DNA of 57,600 nucleotides from Eubacterium sp. CAG:274 (GCA_000432155.1 FR888491.1:1-57600); one strand, 5' to 3'. Shown: positions 24,228-34,096, counted from the stretch's first letter. A program made the numbers and translations. Notes: generated from the sequence alone by a model not told the origin.

Positions 24228-26813
24228 TCACTTTAATTTTTTAAGCTTTTCCTTAATATCATAAAGTTTTCTAATAGCCTCAAAAGGTGTCATATTGTTT
24301 ACATCAAGGGTATCCATTTCTTCTTTAAAATCATTAATAAATGTAACCATAGGGTCAATAGGCCTTTCATTGTATTTAAAATCCATATCCTCTGATATGC
24401 CTACATTACCACTATTAAGATTTTCAAGAATTTCATTTGCTCTATCTACAACATTTCTAGGAACTCCGGCTAATTTAGCAACATGAACACCATAACTACG
24501 GTCTGTGCCACCGGCTATAATCTTTCTAAGGAAAATAATATCTTCTCCCTGTTCCTTTACACTTACACAGAAGTTTCTGACACCGGAAACCTTTCCCTCA
24601 AGCTCTGTAAGTTCATGGTAATGAGTTGCAAACAATGTTCTAGCACCTATTTTCTGAGCAATATGTTCAAGGACTGCCCATGCAATACTTAAACCGTCAA
24701 ATGTAGAAGTACCTCTACCAATTTCATCAAGTATTAAAAGACTTCTGTTTGTTGCATTATTCAAAATATTTGCAACTTCTATCATTTCAACCATAAAAGT
24801 TGACTGACCTGTTGCCAAATCATCAGATGCACCAACTCTTGTAAATATTCTATCTACAACGCCAACTTCTGCACTTTCAGCCGGAACAAAAGAACCTATC
24901 TGAGCCATAAGCACAATTAAGGCACATTGACGCATATAAGTAGATTTACCTGCCATATTAGGACCAGTAATAATATCCAACCTGTTTTCTCCCAAGTCAA
25001 GGAATGTATCATTAGGAATAAAACTTTCCTTTGTAATCTGTTCTACAACAGGGTGTCTACCATTTTTGATGTCAATATTGTTGCCGTTATTTACAACTGG
25101 CTTAACATAATTATTCTTTTCGGCAACTGTAGCCATAGATTGCATAACATCTATAAGTGAAATAATGTAAGCAGCTGACTTTATTCTTTCTACTTGAGAA
25201 GCAACCTTATTTCTGATTTCAGAAAAAATGTCATACTCAAGGGCAACAGCCTTTTCGTCTGCACCAAGAATTGTATCTTCTATTTCTTTTAATTCAGGTG
25301 TAATAAATCTTTCACAATTAGTAAGAGTCTGCTTTCTTATGTATCTGTCAGGAACCATATCTTTGAAGGAATTTGTAACTTCAATATAGTAACCAAAAAC
25401 CTTATTATACTTTATTCTAAGTTTAGATATGCCTGTTTCTTCTTTTTCTCTGTTCTCAATATCTAAAAGCCAAGACGCACCTTCTTCTTTTGCTGCGTGG
25501 AGTTTATCAACTTCTTCATTATAGCCTTTTTTAATAAGTCCACCCTCTCTAACACTAAAAGGTGGTTCTTCATTTATACTGGCATCTAACAACTGATATA
25601 AATCTTCAAGAACATCGAACTGACCTACTATGTCATCAATTAAAGCACAAGGGAAAGATTTAATGGCATTTTTAATATCTGGCAAACACTTAAAAGAATT
25701 TTTAAGTGAAAGCAAATCCCTTGCATTTGCTGTGGCATAGATAACCTTACTCATAAGTCTTTCAATATCATTTATAGAAGAAAGTTGTTCTCTTAACTCT
25801 GCTCTATCAAGAACATTATTTTTAAAACTTTCTACACAATCAAGTCTTTTGTTTATGGCATCTACTTCTACAAGAGGTTCTGTAAGCCAAGTACGCAAAA
25901 GTCTAGCACCCATTGCTGTTTTAGTTTTATCTAAAACCCACAATAATGAGCCTTTCTTACTTTTCTCTCTTATAGTCTGAGTAAGTTCCAAATTTCTTCT
26001 TGAACTAATGTCAAGAACCATAAATTTATTGATACCATATTTCTTAATTGTGGTAATATGACTTAAAGCATTTTTTTGTGTTTCAAGGAGATATTCCATC
26101 AAAGCACCTGCAGAACAAACAGCTGGTCTGTCATCATCAATACCAAAACCACATAAATTCAATGTTTTAAAATGATTACATAAGCAAATATTTGCATTCT
26201 GATAATCAAAAGACCAATCGTTATATGTAGCTGTTTTAATACCAAAAACTCTCTCTATTTGGTTGCCAAAGTCTATACCGTCGTTACAAATAATTTCAGA
26301 CGGCATATATTTAGCTATTTCGTCCATAACCTTGTTTTCAGCAGTATCTTCAAAAGATGTAACAACAAATTCTCCTGTTGAAACATCACAAGTAGCTACA
26401 CCAAAACCGTCAACATTTTTAAAAAGGCACATAATGTAGTTATTTCTACCCTCATCAAGTATATTAGTGTCTAAAACTGTACCTGGAGTAACAATTCGAA
26501 TAACATCTCTTTTTACAATACCTTTTGCCTTTTTAGGGTCTTCTGTCTGTTCACAAATAGCAACTTTGTAGCCTTTTTCAATTAACTTAGCTACATAACC
26601 GTCGGCAGAATGAAAAGGAACACCACACATTGGTGCCCTTTCCTCCATACCACAGTCCTTGCCTGTTAATGTAATATCCAATTCTTTTGAAGCAATAATA
26701 GCATCATCAAAAAACAATTCATAAAAATCGCCTAATCTATAGAAAAGAAGACAATATTTATAATCCTTTTTTATAGACAGATATTGCTCCATCATAGGCG
26801 TATACTTTCCCAT
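24228..26813 (-). CDS. mutS: DNA mismatch recognition ATPase MutS
   Basis: An 861-residue protein of usual length. The mismatch-binding N-terminus has YCLLFYRLGDFYELFFDDA, whose 'F-Y-E' wedges into mismatches. The ABC-type ATPase has Walker A TGPNMAGKST, Walker B LLILDEIGRGTSTFDG, and ATHYHELTELE. The C-terminal helices are DPMVTFINDFKEEMDTLDVNNMTP. RBS AAGGAG precedes the ATG. It is cotranscribed with ylbF-like and miaB upstream and mutL downstream; the order miaB-ylbF-mutS-mutL is classical for Firmicutes. Confidence 0.98.
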   Translation of the reverse strand: MGKYTPMMEQYLSIKKDYKYCLLFYRLGDFYELFFDDAIIASKELDITLTGKDCGMEERAPMCGVPFHSADGYVAKLIEKGYKVAICEQTEDPKKAKGIVKRDVIRIVTPGTVLDTNILDEGRNNYIMCLFKNVDGFGVATCDVSTGEFVVTSFEDTAENKVMDEIAKYMPSEIICNDGIDFGNQIERVFGIKTATYNDWSFDYQNANICLCNHFKTLNLCGFGIDDDRPAVCSAGALMEYLLETQKNALSHITTIKKYGINKFMVLDISSRRNLELTQTIREKSKKGSLLWVLDKTKTAMGARLLRTWLTEPLVEVDAINKRLDCVESFKNNVLDRAELREQLSSINDIERLMSKVIYATANARDLLSLKNSFKCLPDIKNAIKSFPCALIDDIVGQFDVLEDLYQLLDASINEEPPFSVREGGLIKKGYNEEVDKLHAAKEEGASWLLDIENREKEETGISKLRIKYNKVFGYYIEVTNSFKDMVPDRYIRKQTLTNCERFITPELKEIEDTILGADEKAVALEYDIFSEIRNKVASQVERIKSAAYIISLIDVMQSMATVAEKNNYVKPVVNNGNNIDIKNGRHPVVEQITKESFIPNDTFLDLGENRLDIITGPNMAGKSTYMRQCALIVLMAQIGSFVPAESAEVGVVDRIFTRVGASDDLATGQSTFMVEMIEVANILNNATNRSLLILDEIGRGTSTFDGLSIAWAVLEHIAQKIGARTLFATHYHELTELEGKVSGVRNFCVSVKEQGEDIIFLRKIIAGGTDRSYGVHVAKLAGVPRNVVDRANEILENLNSGNVGISEDMDFKYNERPIDPMVTFINDFKEEMDTLDVNNMTPFEAIRKLYDIKEKLKKLK

Positions 26814-26823
26814 AGTCTACTCC

Positions 26824-27222
26824 TTAGTGGCAACCACCACAAGTTGAACAACTACCGGTACAACCACCATTACTATTTTCGCTATCTCCAGAAAGTGTAG
26901 CATTAAATACATTCATTACCTGACCAACAAACTTGTTAAATTCGTCTTCAGCTCTAACCATATCAGCTACAACCTGATTTTTATTAAGCTCTGCACCCAT
27001 CTGGTCAAGAACTTTAACCTGTGCATCAATTTCTTCTTCGCTTAAAGAACCATTCTGAATACCTGTTTCAAGTGTTGTTCTGAAGTTTGAATATTCAAAA
27101 AGCTGTTTCTGAGCTTCTTCATTACCGTCAAAAATAAATCTTGCATCATTAACCTTTTTACCAGCTTCACTTTCAAGTAATGCTGTTGCTAAATCTCTTG
27201 CCTTATCAAAAACTGTATTCAT
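26824..27222 (-). CDS. YlbF/YmcA-family protein with Cys-rich tail
   Basis: A 132-residue helical protein of the YlbF/YmcA group. In Bacillus, YlbF, YmcA and YaaT form the RicAFT complex, which carries Fe-S clusters and aids mRNA maturation and phosphorelay signalling. The helical body is residues 1-110. The C-terminus ends in GGCTGSCSTCGGCH, four Cys and a His in 14 residues, which looks like a metal or cluster ligand set. It lies between miaB and mutS, with the ATG 3 bases from the miaB stop. Whether it acts in a Ric complex here is inference. Confidence 0.88.
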   Translation of the reverse strand: MNTVFDKARDLATALLESEAGKKVNDARFIFDGNEEAQKQLFEYSNFRTTLETGIQNGSLSEEEIDAQVKVLDQMGAELNKNQVVADMVRAEDEFNKFVGQVMNVFNATLSGDSENSNGGCTGSCSTCGGCH

Positions 27223-27224
27223 AA

Positions 27225-28646
27225 TTAAACCCTTTCTCCAATTAAATAGAATGTTTTACAATCAGTTATTTTTACATCTACTATTTCGCCAATTAATGAC
27301 TTGTCTGCCTTAAAATGAACAAGTGAATTATCTTCAAGTCTACCTGTTATAAAGCTAGGGTCATTGGCACTAACATCATCAGCTAAAACCTTATAAGTTT
27401 TGCCAACTTTTTCTTTATTTATTTCAAGAATTATTGGATTTAAAACCTCTAAAACTCTGTTGAAATTCTTCTTTACAACTTCTTCATCTACCTGATTTTC
27501 CATTACAGCAGCTGGTGTACCTGTTCTCTTAGAATAGATAAATGTGAAAGCACCACTAAATCTTGCTTTCTTTACTACATCAACTGTATCCTCGATTTTT
27601 TCCTCATCTTCTCCAGGGAAACCAACAAGAATATCAGTAGTAATAGCAATATCAGGAATTTCTTTTCTAATTTTTTCTACTAACTCAAGATAATGTTCCT
27701 TAGTATATCTTCTGTTCATACTTTTAAGGATTTCGTTGTTACCAGCCTGAAATGGTAAATGGATATGATTACAAACCTTATCACATTCTTTCATAGCAAT
27801 AATAAGTTCGTCACTTAAATCCTTAGGGTGACTTGTCATAAATCTGATTCTTTCAAGACCCTCAATTTCATTTACCTTTCTTAAAAGCTGAGCAAAAGTA
27901 ATATCTTCTTCAAGATTTTTACCATAGCTATTTACATTCTGACCAAGAAGTGTAATTTCCTTTACACCGTCAGCTACAAGTGATTTAATTTCTCTTACAA
28001 TATCTTCGCTAGTTCTACTTCTTTCACGACCTCTAACATAAGGAACAATACAATAAGAACAGAAATTATTACAACCAAACATAATATTTACACTTGCCTT
28101 AAATTTATATTTTCTAATAGATGGCAAGTCTTCAATAATTTCTCCATGCTTATCCCAAATATCAAAAATTGTAGAATTTGTTTCTATATTGCGATACATA
28201 AGTTCTGGTAATTTATAAAGATTAAATGTACCAAAAACAATATCAACATGCTTATATTTCTGTCTGATAGTTTCGATTACTGTACTTTGCTGCATCATAC
28301 AACCACAAAGAGCAATTTTCATATGCGGATTTAACTCTTTTTGGTGTTTAAGGAAACCTAAGTTACCGTATACCTTGTTTTCTGCATTTTCACGAACACA
28401 GCAAGTGTTATAAATTATAAAGTCTGCACTTTTTTCGTCTTTAGCCTCTACATAGCCCATTTCTTCAAGCATACCAAGTATCTTTTCAGAGTCGTGAGCA
28501 TTCATCTGACAGCCAAAAGTCTGAATACACATAGTTTTCTTTCTTCCCTCTGTTTCTTCAAACTTTTCATTTATGCTACGGATTTTAGCTATATATTCCT
28601 GTTGCTTTTTAAGTTCTTCGGCAGATATATTGTTTTTTCTTTCCAC
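27225..28646 (-). CDS. miaB: tRNA-2-methylthio-N6-isopentenyladenosine synthase MiaB
   Basis: A 473-residue radical-SAM methylthiotransferase acting on i6A37 of tRNA. The N-terminal UPF0004 domain has TFGCQMNAHDSE and further Cys ligands (NTCCVRE, ALCGCM) for the auxiliary cluster. The radical-SAM triad is CNNFCSYC in GCNNFCSYCIVPYVRGRERS, and a C-terminal TRAM domain follows. An N-terminal extension of about 35 residues is normal for Clostridia. The start is GTG at 28646 after GGAGGAAG. A near-perfect promoter (28685-28713) lies upstream, making miaB the first gene of the run to rluB. Confidence 0.97.
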   Translation of the reverse strand: MERKNNISAEELKKQQEYIAKIRSINEKFEETEGRKKTMCIQTFGCQMNAHDSEKILGMLEEMGYVEAKDEKSADFIIYNTCCVRENAENKVYGNLGFLKHQKELNPHMKIALCGCMMQQSTVIETIRQKYKHVDIVFGTFNLYKLPELMYRNIETNSTIFDIWDKHGEIIEDLPSIRKYKFKASVNIMFGCNNFCSYCIVPYVRGRERSRTSEDIVREIKSLVADGVKEITLLGQNVNSYGKNLEEDITFAQLLRKVNEIEGLERIRFMTSHPKDLSDELIIAMKECDKVCNHIHLPFQAGNNEILKSMNRRYTKEHYLELVEKIRKEIPDIAITTDILVGFPGEDEEKIEDTVDVVKKARFSGAFTFIYSKRTGTPAAVMENQVDEEVVKKNFNRVLEVLNPIILEINKEKVGKTYKVLADDVSANDPSFITGRLEDNSLVHFKADKSLIGEIVDVKITDCKTFYLIGERV

Positions 28647-28684
28647 TATTCTTCCTCCAAATTATCACAATTACACATCATTAA

Positions 28685-28713
28685 ATTATATCATATATTG
28701 TCATATTGTGCAA
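28685..28713 (-). promoter_or_regulatory. Promoter of the miaB-mutSL-scpAB run
   Basis: Minus-strand TTGCAC (28708-28713), exactly 17 bases, TATAAT (28685-28690), followed about 40 bases later by the miaB ribosome site. The next strong terminator on this strand is at 18376, about 10 kb downstream, though internal promoters are not excluded. Confidence 0.7.
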
Positions 28714-28726
28714 GGACATAAATTAA

Positions 28727-28767
28727 GGCAGATAATGTATTTTAGCAACCATTATCTGCCCATTTTT
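28727..28767. terminator. Hairpin terminator between the cobalamin operon and miaB
   Basis: GGCAGATAATG (28727-28737) and CATTATCTGCC (28750-28760) form an 11-bp stem with a 12-base loop. The T-tract is weak (TTAATTT on the minus strand, ATTTTTG on the plus), but the place, after the last gene of the cobalamin operon, fits a terminator. Confidence 0.65.
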
Positions 28768-28793
28768 GTACAACTGCAAGCTACATTTCAATA

Positions 28794-28988
28794 TTACTTT
28801 TTTTGAATATAACTTCCACTAGAGGATAAATCATTACTTCCCTGTACTGCACCTTGAAAATCTGTAGTTGTTTCAGTTTCGTCTTGTTGAAGTTTAGCCT
28901 TTTCCAGCAAATCTTCCGGAGAAAAACAGCCTGTCAACAAACACAAGGAAAATACAAAAGGTAACAACACCATTAATACTTTTTTCAT
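28794..28988 (-). CDS. Small lipoprotein
   Basis: A 64-residue protein with a lipoprotein signal peptide and lipobox LTGC (Cys at about 21), leaving a mature part of about 43 residues rich in Ser, Thr, Gln and Glu. It begins 32 bases after the end of hemL on the same strand and is followed by a terminator hairpin, so it is the last gene of the cobalamin operon or rides on it. No family recognised. The low-complexity mature part suggests a spacer or a small envelope factor rather than an enzyme. Confidence 0.72.
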   Translation of the reverse strand: MKKVLMVLLPFVFSLCLLTGCFSPEDLLEKAKLQQDETETTTDFQGAVQGSNDLSSSGSYIQKK

Positions 28989-29020
28989 AAGAATACCCCC
29001 TATTTAATTTTACTATAAAC

Positions 29021-30283
29021 TTAACCCTTATAGCTTTCTATAACCTTGCAAGTCTTTTCAATATCTTCATCACTGTGTGCCATAGAAACAAACATAGCCT
29101 CATACTGTGACGGTGCAATATATATGCCATTTTCAAGAAGATAATTAAAGAATTTGGCATACTTTGCTGTATCTGATGAAGTTGCACTATCATAGTCGTT
29201 TACTTCTCTATCTGTGAAAAATCCACTTAAAAGAGAACCTATTTGATTTACACTTGCACCTATTTTTCTATAAGAATTGGCAATTTTTTCAGCCTTTTTC
29301 TCAAGGTCTGCATAAAGGTGTTTATTTTCCTTTAATGCTGTAAGAGTAGCAATACCGGCTGTTGTAGCAATAGGATTGCCTGAAAGAGTACCAGCCTGAT
29401 ATACTCCACCTAAAGGAGCAACACAGTCCATAATTTCTTTTCTACCACCATAGACAGCCATAGGCATACCACCGCCTACGATTTTACCAAGAGTAGTCAT
29501 ATCCGGTTTAATGCCAAAATATTCCTGAGCACCACCTAATGAAAGTCTGAAACCAGTTATTACTTCATCAAATATTAAAAGTGAGCCATACTTTTCTGTT
29601 ATATCTCTCAAGAACTGTAAAAAGCCTTTCTTAGGAAGAACTACACCCATATTTGCTGCAACTGGCTCTACAACAACACAAGCTATTTTATCTCCATACT
29701 TTTCGAACAATTCTTCAACAGATTTTTCATCATTGTATAATGCTACAAGTGTATTTTCTGTATAAGATTTTGGCACACCTAAGCTATCTGGAACTGCTGC
29801 TGTAAGTGCGGCAGAACCAGCTTTTACAAGAAGTCCGTCTGAATGACCATGATAACAGCCTTTGAACTTCAAAATCATATCTCTTTTTGTAAAACCTCTA
29901 GCTACTCTAATGGCACTCATAACAGCCTCAGTACCAGAGTTTACCATTCTGAGGACTTCCATAGACGGCATAATTTCTCTTATAAGCTCTGCCAAAACTA
30001 CTTCTTTTTCAGTTGGTGCACCAAAAGTAAGACCATTATCACAGGCCTTTTTAACCTCTTCAATAACCTTTGGATAACAATGACCTAAAATATTAGGGCC
30101 CCAAGAACAGATATAGTCAATATACTCATTTCCGTCTATATCATAAATCTTTGAACCTTTACCTTTTTCAATAAAAAGTGGGTTTCTACCAACATTCCTG
30201 TATGCTCTAACTGGGCTATTTACACCACCAGGCATTACAGTTACAGCTTCATTATATATACTATCTGACTTTTGTGTATTCAA
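29021..30283 (-). CDS. hemL: Glutamate-1-semialdehyde 2,1-aminomutase
   Basis: A 420-residue PLP enzyme that makes 5-aminolevulinate from glutamate-1-semialdehyde, step two of the C5 tetrapyrrole route. Motifs: PGGVNSPVRA at the N-terminus, NSGTEAVMSAIRVARG, FDEVITGFR, and the PLP-binding Lys in TTLGKIVGGGMP. It starts with TTG at 30283, 9 bases after AAAGGAG. It follows hemB by 3 bases and is the last biosynthetic gene of the riboswitch-controlled operon. The partner hemA is six genes upstream. Confidence 0.97.
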   Translation of the reverse strand: MNTQKSDSIYNEAVTVMPGGVNSPVRAYRNVGRNPLFIEKGKGSKIYDIDGNEYIDYICSWGPNILGHCYPKVIEEVKKACDNGLTFGAPTEKEVVLAELIREIMPSMEVLRMVNSGTEAVMSAIRVARGFTKRDMILKFKGCYHGHSDGLLVKAGSAALTAAVPDSLGVPKSYTENTLVALYNDEKSVEELFEKYGDKIACVVVEPVAANMGVVLPKKGFLQFLRDITEKYGSLLIFDEVITGFRLSLGGAQEYFGIKPDMTTLGKIVGGGMPMAVYGGRKEIMDCVAPLGGVYQAGTLSGNPIATTAGIATLTALKENKHLYADLEKKAEKIANSYRKIGASVNQIGSLLSGFFTDREVNDYDSATSSDTAKYAKFFNYLLENGIYIAPSQYEAMFVSMAHSDEDIEKTCKVIESYKG

Positions 30284-30286
30284 GAG

Positions 30287-31249
30287 TTACATCTCCTTTA
30301 TCCATTTTGCTACATCTAGGGCGTGATATGTAATTATAATTTTAGCACCTGCTCTTTTAAATGCAAGCATATTTTCCATTACTATTCTCTTTTCATCAAT
30401 CCAACCATTCAATGCTGCTGCTTTTACCATTGAGTATTCGCCACTTACATTGTAAACAGCTAATGGACAATTAAATGTTAAGGCTGCCTCTTTTGCTACA
30501 TCAAGGAATGCAAGACCTGGTTTAACCATTACAATATCTGCACCCTCCTCAATATCAGCCTGTATTTCTCTCATAGCCTCCTGACCATTCGCAACATCCA
30601 TTTGGTAAGTTTTTCTATCGCCAAAGGCTGGAGCTGAATCTGCTGCATCTCTAAATGGACCATAATAAGCTGAAGCATACTTTGCACTATAAGCCATAAT
30701 TGGAACATTTATAAAGCCATTTTCGTCAAGGCTCTTTCTAATAGCTCCTACTCTACCGTCCATCATATCAGATGGTGCAATAATATCAGCACCTGCTTTT
30801 GCAAGGCTAACAGACATTTTGCAAAGTAAGTCAAGAGTCTGGTCATTTAAAATTTCTGTACCGTGTATTAAACCACAATGGCCATGAGATGTATATTCGC
30901 AAAGGCAAACATCGGCTATAACAAGCATATCATATTTTTCTTTAATATGTCTTATTGCCTGCTGTGTAATACCATTATCATTATAAGCCTCACTACCACA
31001 TTCATCTTTATGCTTTGGAATACCAAATATAAGCAAAGACTTAACGCCACTTTCAGCGACTCTGTCAAGTTCTTCATCAATTCTATCAATACTGTATCTA
31101 TTTATGCCAGGCATTGATGGAATTGGCTCTGCTATATTTTCCCCTTCTTCTACAAAAATAGGATAAACTAAATCGCTAATTTCTACTGATGTTTCTCTTA
31201 CTAGAGAACGCATATTTTCATTTACCCTTAATCTTCTCATTCTCTGCAT
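30287..31249 (-). CDS. hemB: Porphobilinogen synthase
   Basis: A 320-residue enzyme condensing two 5-aminolevulinates to porphobilinogen. The first catalytic Lys lies in MAYSAKYASAYYGPFRDA and the second in IVMVKPGLAFLD. A Cys-containing lid (DVCLCEYTSHGHCG) has the zinc-type Cys set. The ATG at 31249 follows GGAG by 10 bases and overlaps the end of cobA-hemD by 32 bases, indicating coupled translation. Confidence 0.97.
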   Translation of the reverse strand: MQRMRRLRVNENMRSLVRETSVEISDLVYPIFVEEGENIAEPIPSMPGINRYSIDRIDEELDRVAESGVKSLLIFGIPKHKDECGSEAYNDNGITQQAIRHIKEKYDMLVIADVCLCEYTSHGHCGLIHGTEILNDQTLDLLCKMSVSLAKAGADIIAPSDMMDGRVGAIRKSLDENGFINVPIMAYSAKYASAYYGPFRDAADSAPAFGDRKTYQMDVANGQEAMREIQADIEEGADIVMVKPGLAFLDVAKEAALTFNCPLAVYNVSGEYSMVKAAALNGWIDEKRIVMENMLAFKRAGAKIIITYHALDVAKWIKEM

Positions 31250-32660
31250 TTTCTATTATCTCCAATTCTTTTAAAATTCCATTTACGGAATATTCTTTTG
31301 CAATATAAATGTTACAATACCCTTTTTCTTTCAGTTTGTTTGCCGTTATATTTCCAATGGCAATTATTTTTGTTTTATCTTCTATTGCATTTGAACTTGT
31401 GTAGCTCTCTACTCCCGAACTACTGCCAAAAACAATATAATCCTCTGTAGCCTGTGTACAGTAGCTACACTTTATATCATATATAGGCACATCATCGTAA
31501 TCAATCAAATTATTTGTCAATTCCGGCGAGCCTTTCTCAGCTCTAAGAATAAGTATTCTGCCTTTTGCAATAGTGCTAAGACCCTTCCCCAATTCCTCTG
31601 CTGTATATTTTTCTGGTGTATAGTCAGCATATATTCCATAGTCAGCCAATCTATCATAAGTACCCTTGCCTATTACAGCAAATTTTAAATTATAAAGGCT
31701 TCTCATATCAATAGAATATTTTTTCATATTTTCCATAAAAATTTCTACACCGTTTCTGCTAGTAAGTACAACCCATTCATAGGCTGAAATATTAGCAAGT
31801 ACATTTTTAATAGTAGAATTTTCATAGGCTGATACATCAAGTTTGCAAACCTCATTAGTAACATAACACTTTTTTTCCAAAGCTGTTTTAAGTCTGTTTC
31901 TAAAGGAGTTAGTACCTGCAACTGCAACAGATTTATTGTGGATAGTCCCTCTAAAATCCAAGCTGACTACCTCTCCCATTACAATAATCGCTGGAGGTTT
32001 AACATTTTCTTCTACTACTGTGGTATAGGCATTTTTAAGTATAGTTTTTGTTATTCTTTCTTTTGGTGTTGAACCATTTTCTATAAAAGCAACTGGCGTA
32101 TTTTCGTCTTTACCAAATTCCATAAGTCTATTTGCAATTTTTTCAATATTTCCAACACCCATAAGAAACACAAGAGTACCTTTTTCCTGTGCAAGTGCCT
32201 TATAATTTACATTTTCTTCTTCTGCTGTATGACCAGTAACAATATGTAAATCCTGACTTATTTTTCTATGAGTTGGTGGAATACCGGCAAGCTCTGGAAC
32301 AGAAATAGCCGAAGTAATACCAGGAATTACTTCATAGGGAATATTGTGTTCCTGCAAAGCGATAACTTCTTCCCCACCTCTGCCAAAAATAAATGGGTCG
32401 CCACCTTTTAATCTGACTACAGTTTTTCCCTCTAAAGCCTTTTGAACTATTATTTCATTTATTTCATTTTGCTTAACGCTATGGTGTCCTACTTTTTTAC
32501 CTACATCAATTTTTTCACAATTCAAATCCTTGTAAAAATCTTCTGATGCAAGTCTGTCATATACTACTGTATCACATTTGCCTAAAATGTTTAAAGCTCT
32601 AAGGCTAATAAGGTCATTTGCTCCAGGTCCTGCACCTACTAAGTATACTTTACCCTTCAT
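31218..32660 (-). CDS. Fused uroporphyrinogen-III methyltransferase / uroporphyrinogen-III synthase
   Basis: A 480-residue two-domain protein. Residues 1-240 are SUMT (CobA), which methylates uroporphyrinogen III twice to precorrin-2: GAGPGANDLISLRALN binds SAM, RLKGGDPFIFGRGGEE is diagnostic, and PGITSAISVPELAGIP follows. Residues about 250-475 are uroporphyrinogen-III synthase (HemD), seen in VVLTSRNGVEIF, FAVIGKGTYDRLADYG and VFGSSSGVESY. The fusion is common in Clostridia and channels intermediates toward siroheme and B12. It overlaps hemC upstream by 11 bases and hemB downstream by 32. Confidence 0.96.
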   Translation of the reverse strand: MKGKVYLVGAGPGANDLISLRALNILGKCDTVVYDRLASEDFYKDLNCEKIDVGKKVGHHSVKQNEINEIIVQKALEGKTVVRLKGGDPFIFGRGGEEVIALQEHNIPYEVIPGITSAISVPELAGIPPTHRKISQDLHIVTGHTAEEENVNYKALAQEKGTLVFLMGVGNIEKIANRLMEFGKDENTPVAFIENGSTPKERITKTILKNAYTTVVEENVKPPAIIVMGEVVSLDFRGTIHNKSVAVAGTNSFRNRLKTALEKKCYVTNEVCKLDVSAYENSTIKNVLANISAYEWVVLTSRNGVEIFMENMKKYSIDMRSLYNLKFAVIGKGTYDRLADYGIYADYTPEKYTAEELGKGLSTIAKGRILILRAEKGSPELTNNLIDYDDVPIYDIKCSYCTQATEDYIVFGSSSGVESYTSSNAIEDKTKIIAIGNITANKLKEKGYCNIYIAKEYSVNGILKELEIIENAENEKIKGK

Positions 32661-33525
32661 TAGTGACCTCCTTTAGTTTTTTAGCCAATACAGCAGCGGT
32701 TAAAACAGGATTTTCTCCCTCTATAGACATTTTTACAATTCTGTCTTTGTAGTAGAAACATTCCATTTTAAGATTATTTTCTCCTATTTCCGAAATCGCA
32801 CCTAAAGGAGTTTGACAACCACTATCCATAGCCTTTAGAAATGCTCTTTCAGCAACAAAACATACATAAGTTTCCATATGATTTATAGCTTTTAAAACAT
32901 CTCTTATATACTCATCGTCAGCCCTATTCTCAACAGCAATAATACCCTGACAAGAAGCTGGCACAAAGTCTGATGTTTCAAAAAATTCATAGTTGTACTT
33001 ATCAATATCTATCATATCTAGTCTGTCAAGACCTGCTCTGGCAAGTATAATGCCATCATATTCTCCGTCATCAAGTTTTTTCAATCTTGTAGGCACATTT
33101 CCTCTTATATCCTTGCACTTACAGCCATATTTTGCCTTTATCTGCAACTGTCTTCTTATACTGCCTGTGCCAATAACAGAGTCAGAAGAAATCGTTTTCC
33201 CCTGTGCCATAATAAGCACATCTTGAGGGTTTGCTCTTTTGGCTACTGCACCAATTTCCAATCCCTGTTCAAGCTGAACCGGTAAATCCTTGGCACTATG
33301 AACTGCAATATCTATTGACTTATCAAGCAAAGCCTTTTCAATAGTATCTACAAAAGCACCTTTGCCACCAAAATCTGTCAACTTCAAATCTCGTCTATCA
33401 TCGCCTAATGTAGACATTTCAACTATTTCGCATTTATGATTAGTGTTTTTTTCTATTAAATTCTTTATTATATTAGTCTGTATTAAGGCTAATTTGCTTT
33501 TTCTAGTCCCTATTTTTATCTTCAT
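32650..33525 (-). CDS. hemC: Hydroxymethylbilane synthase
   Basis: A 291-residue enzyme joining four porphobilinogens. Motifs: IGTRKSKLALIQT, the active Asp region HSAKDLP, GTGSIRRQLQIK, DIRGNVPTRLKKLD, and the dipyrromethane-cofactor Cys in DSGCQTPLGA. The ATG at 33525, preceded by AGGTGATG, is preferred to a GTG 9 bases upstream in the same frame. The start lies inside the end of the precorrin-2 dehydrogenase gene. Confidence 0.97.
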   Translation of the reverse strand: MKIKIGTRKSKLALIQTNIIKNLIEKNTNHKCEIVEMSTLGDDRRDLKLTDFGGKGAFVDTIEKALLDKSIDIAVHSAKDLPVQLEQGLEIGAVAKRANPQDVLIMAQGKTISSDSVIGTGSIRRQLQIKAKYGCKCKDIRGNVPTRLKKLDDGEYDGIILARAGLDRLDMIDIDKYNYEFFETSDFVPASCQGIIAVENRADDEYIRDVLKAINHMETYVCFVAERAFLKAMDSGCQTPLGAISEIGENNLKMECFYYKDRIVKMSIEGENPVLTAAVLAKKLKEVTNEG

Positions 33526-34096
33526 AATCATCACCTACTGGCAATTTGCCTTGATTTTTAAAACCATAGTCTATTAACTTACGAAAAATATGCCTTGCAT
33601 TTTTCCCATACTTTTCATATATATTTTGCCTTATTCCATTTATATTGTCAAGTAATTCGCTCAAATTACTAGGAATTATTTTTTCAATATATTCTCTCAA
33701 ATATTTTGAAAGTGCAGGAGATTTGCCAGATGTATTTACAGAAATAACAATATCACCTTGTCTAATATAAGAGGATAATGTAAATGTGCAATCATCAGCA
33801 TTTGTAACTGAGTTTACATAAATATTATTTTCTCTGCAATACTGTGCTATTTCCGAATTTAACTTTTTGTTATCTGTTGAGGCAACAACAAAGAAAGCCG
33901 ATTTAATATCATCATATTCAAAGGGCTTTTTCAAAACCTTGCAACCCTCAAAATCTTGTTTCAATTCCTCTGCAACAACTGTAACATCAGCACCAAAATC
34001 CAAAAGCATATTAGCTTTTCTCTTGGCAACTGTTCCTCCACCAATTACAAAACATTTTTTATTTTCAATATTTATATTTACAGGAAAATATGCCAT
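33503..34096 (-). CDS. Precorrin-2 dehydrogenase (SirC/Met8-like)
   Basis: A 197-residue NAD-dependent enzyme oxidising precorrin-2 to sirohydrochlorin. The Rossmann motif is VIGGGTVAKRKANMLLDFGADVTVV. A second conserved part is SVTNADDCTFTLSSYIRQGDIVISVNTSGKSPALSKYLRE, where the Asp acts in dehydrogenation and chelation. It may also insert iron (siroheme). In this operon its product feeds the cobalt chelatase CbiK. Its ATG overlaps the hemA stop by one base (TAATG). Confidence 0.93.
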   Translation of the reverse strand: MAYFPVNINIENKKCFVIGGGTVAKRKANMLLDFGADVTVVAEELKQDFEGCKVLKKPFEYDDIKSAFFVVASTDNKKLNSEIAQYCRENNIYVNSVTNADDCTFTLSSYIRQGDIVISVNTSGKSPALSKYLREYIEKIIPSNLSELLDNINGIRQNIYEKYGKNARHIFRKLIDYGFKNQGKLPVGDDYEDKNRD

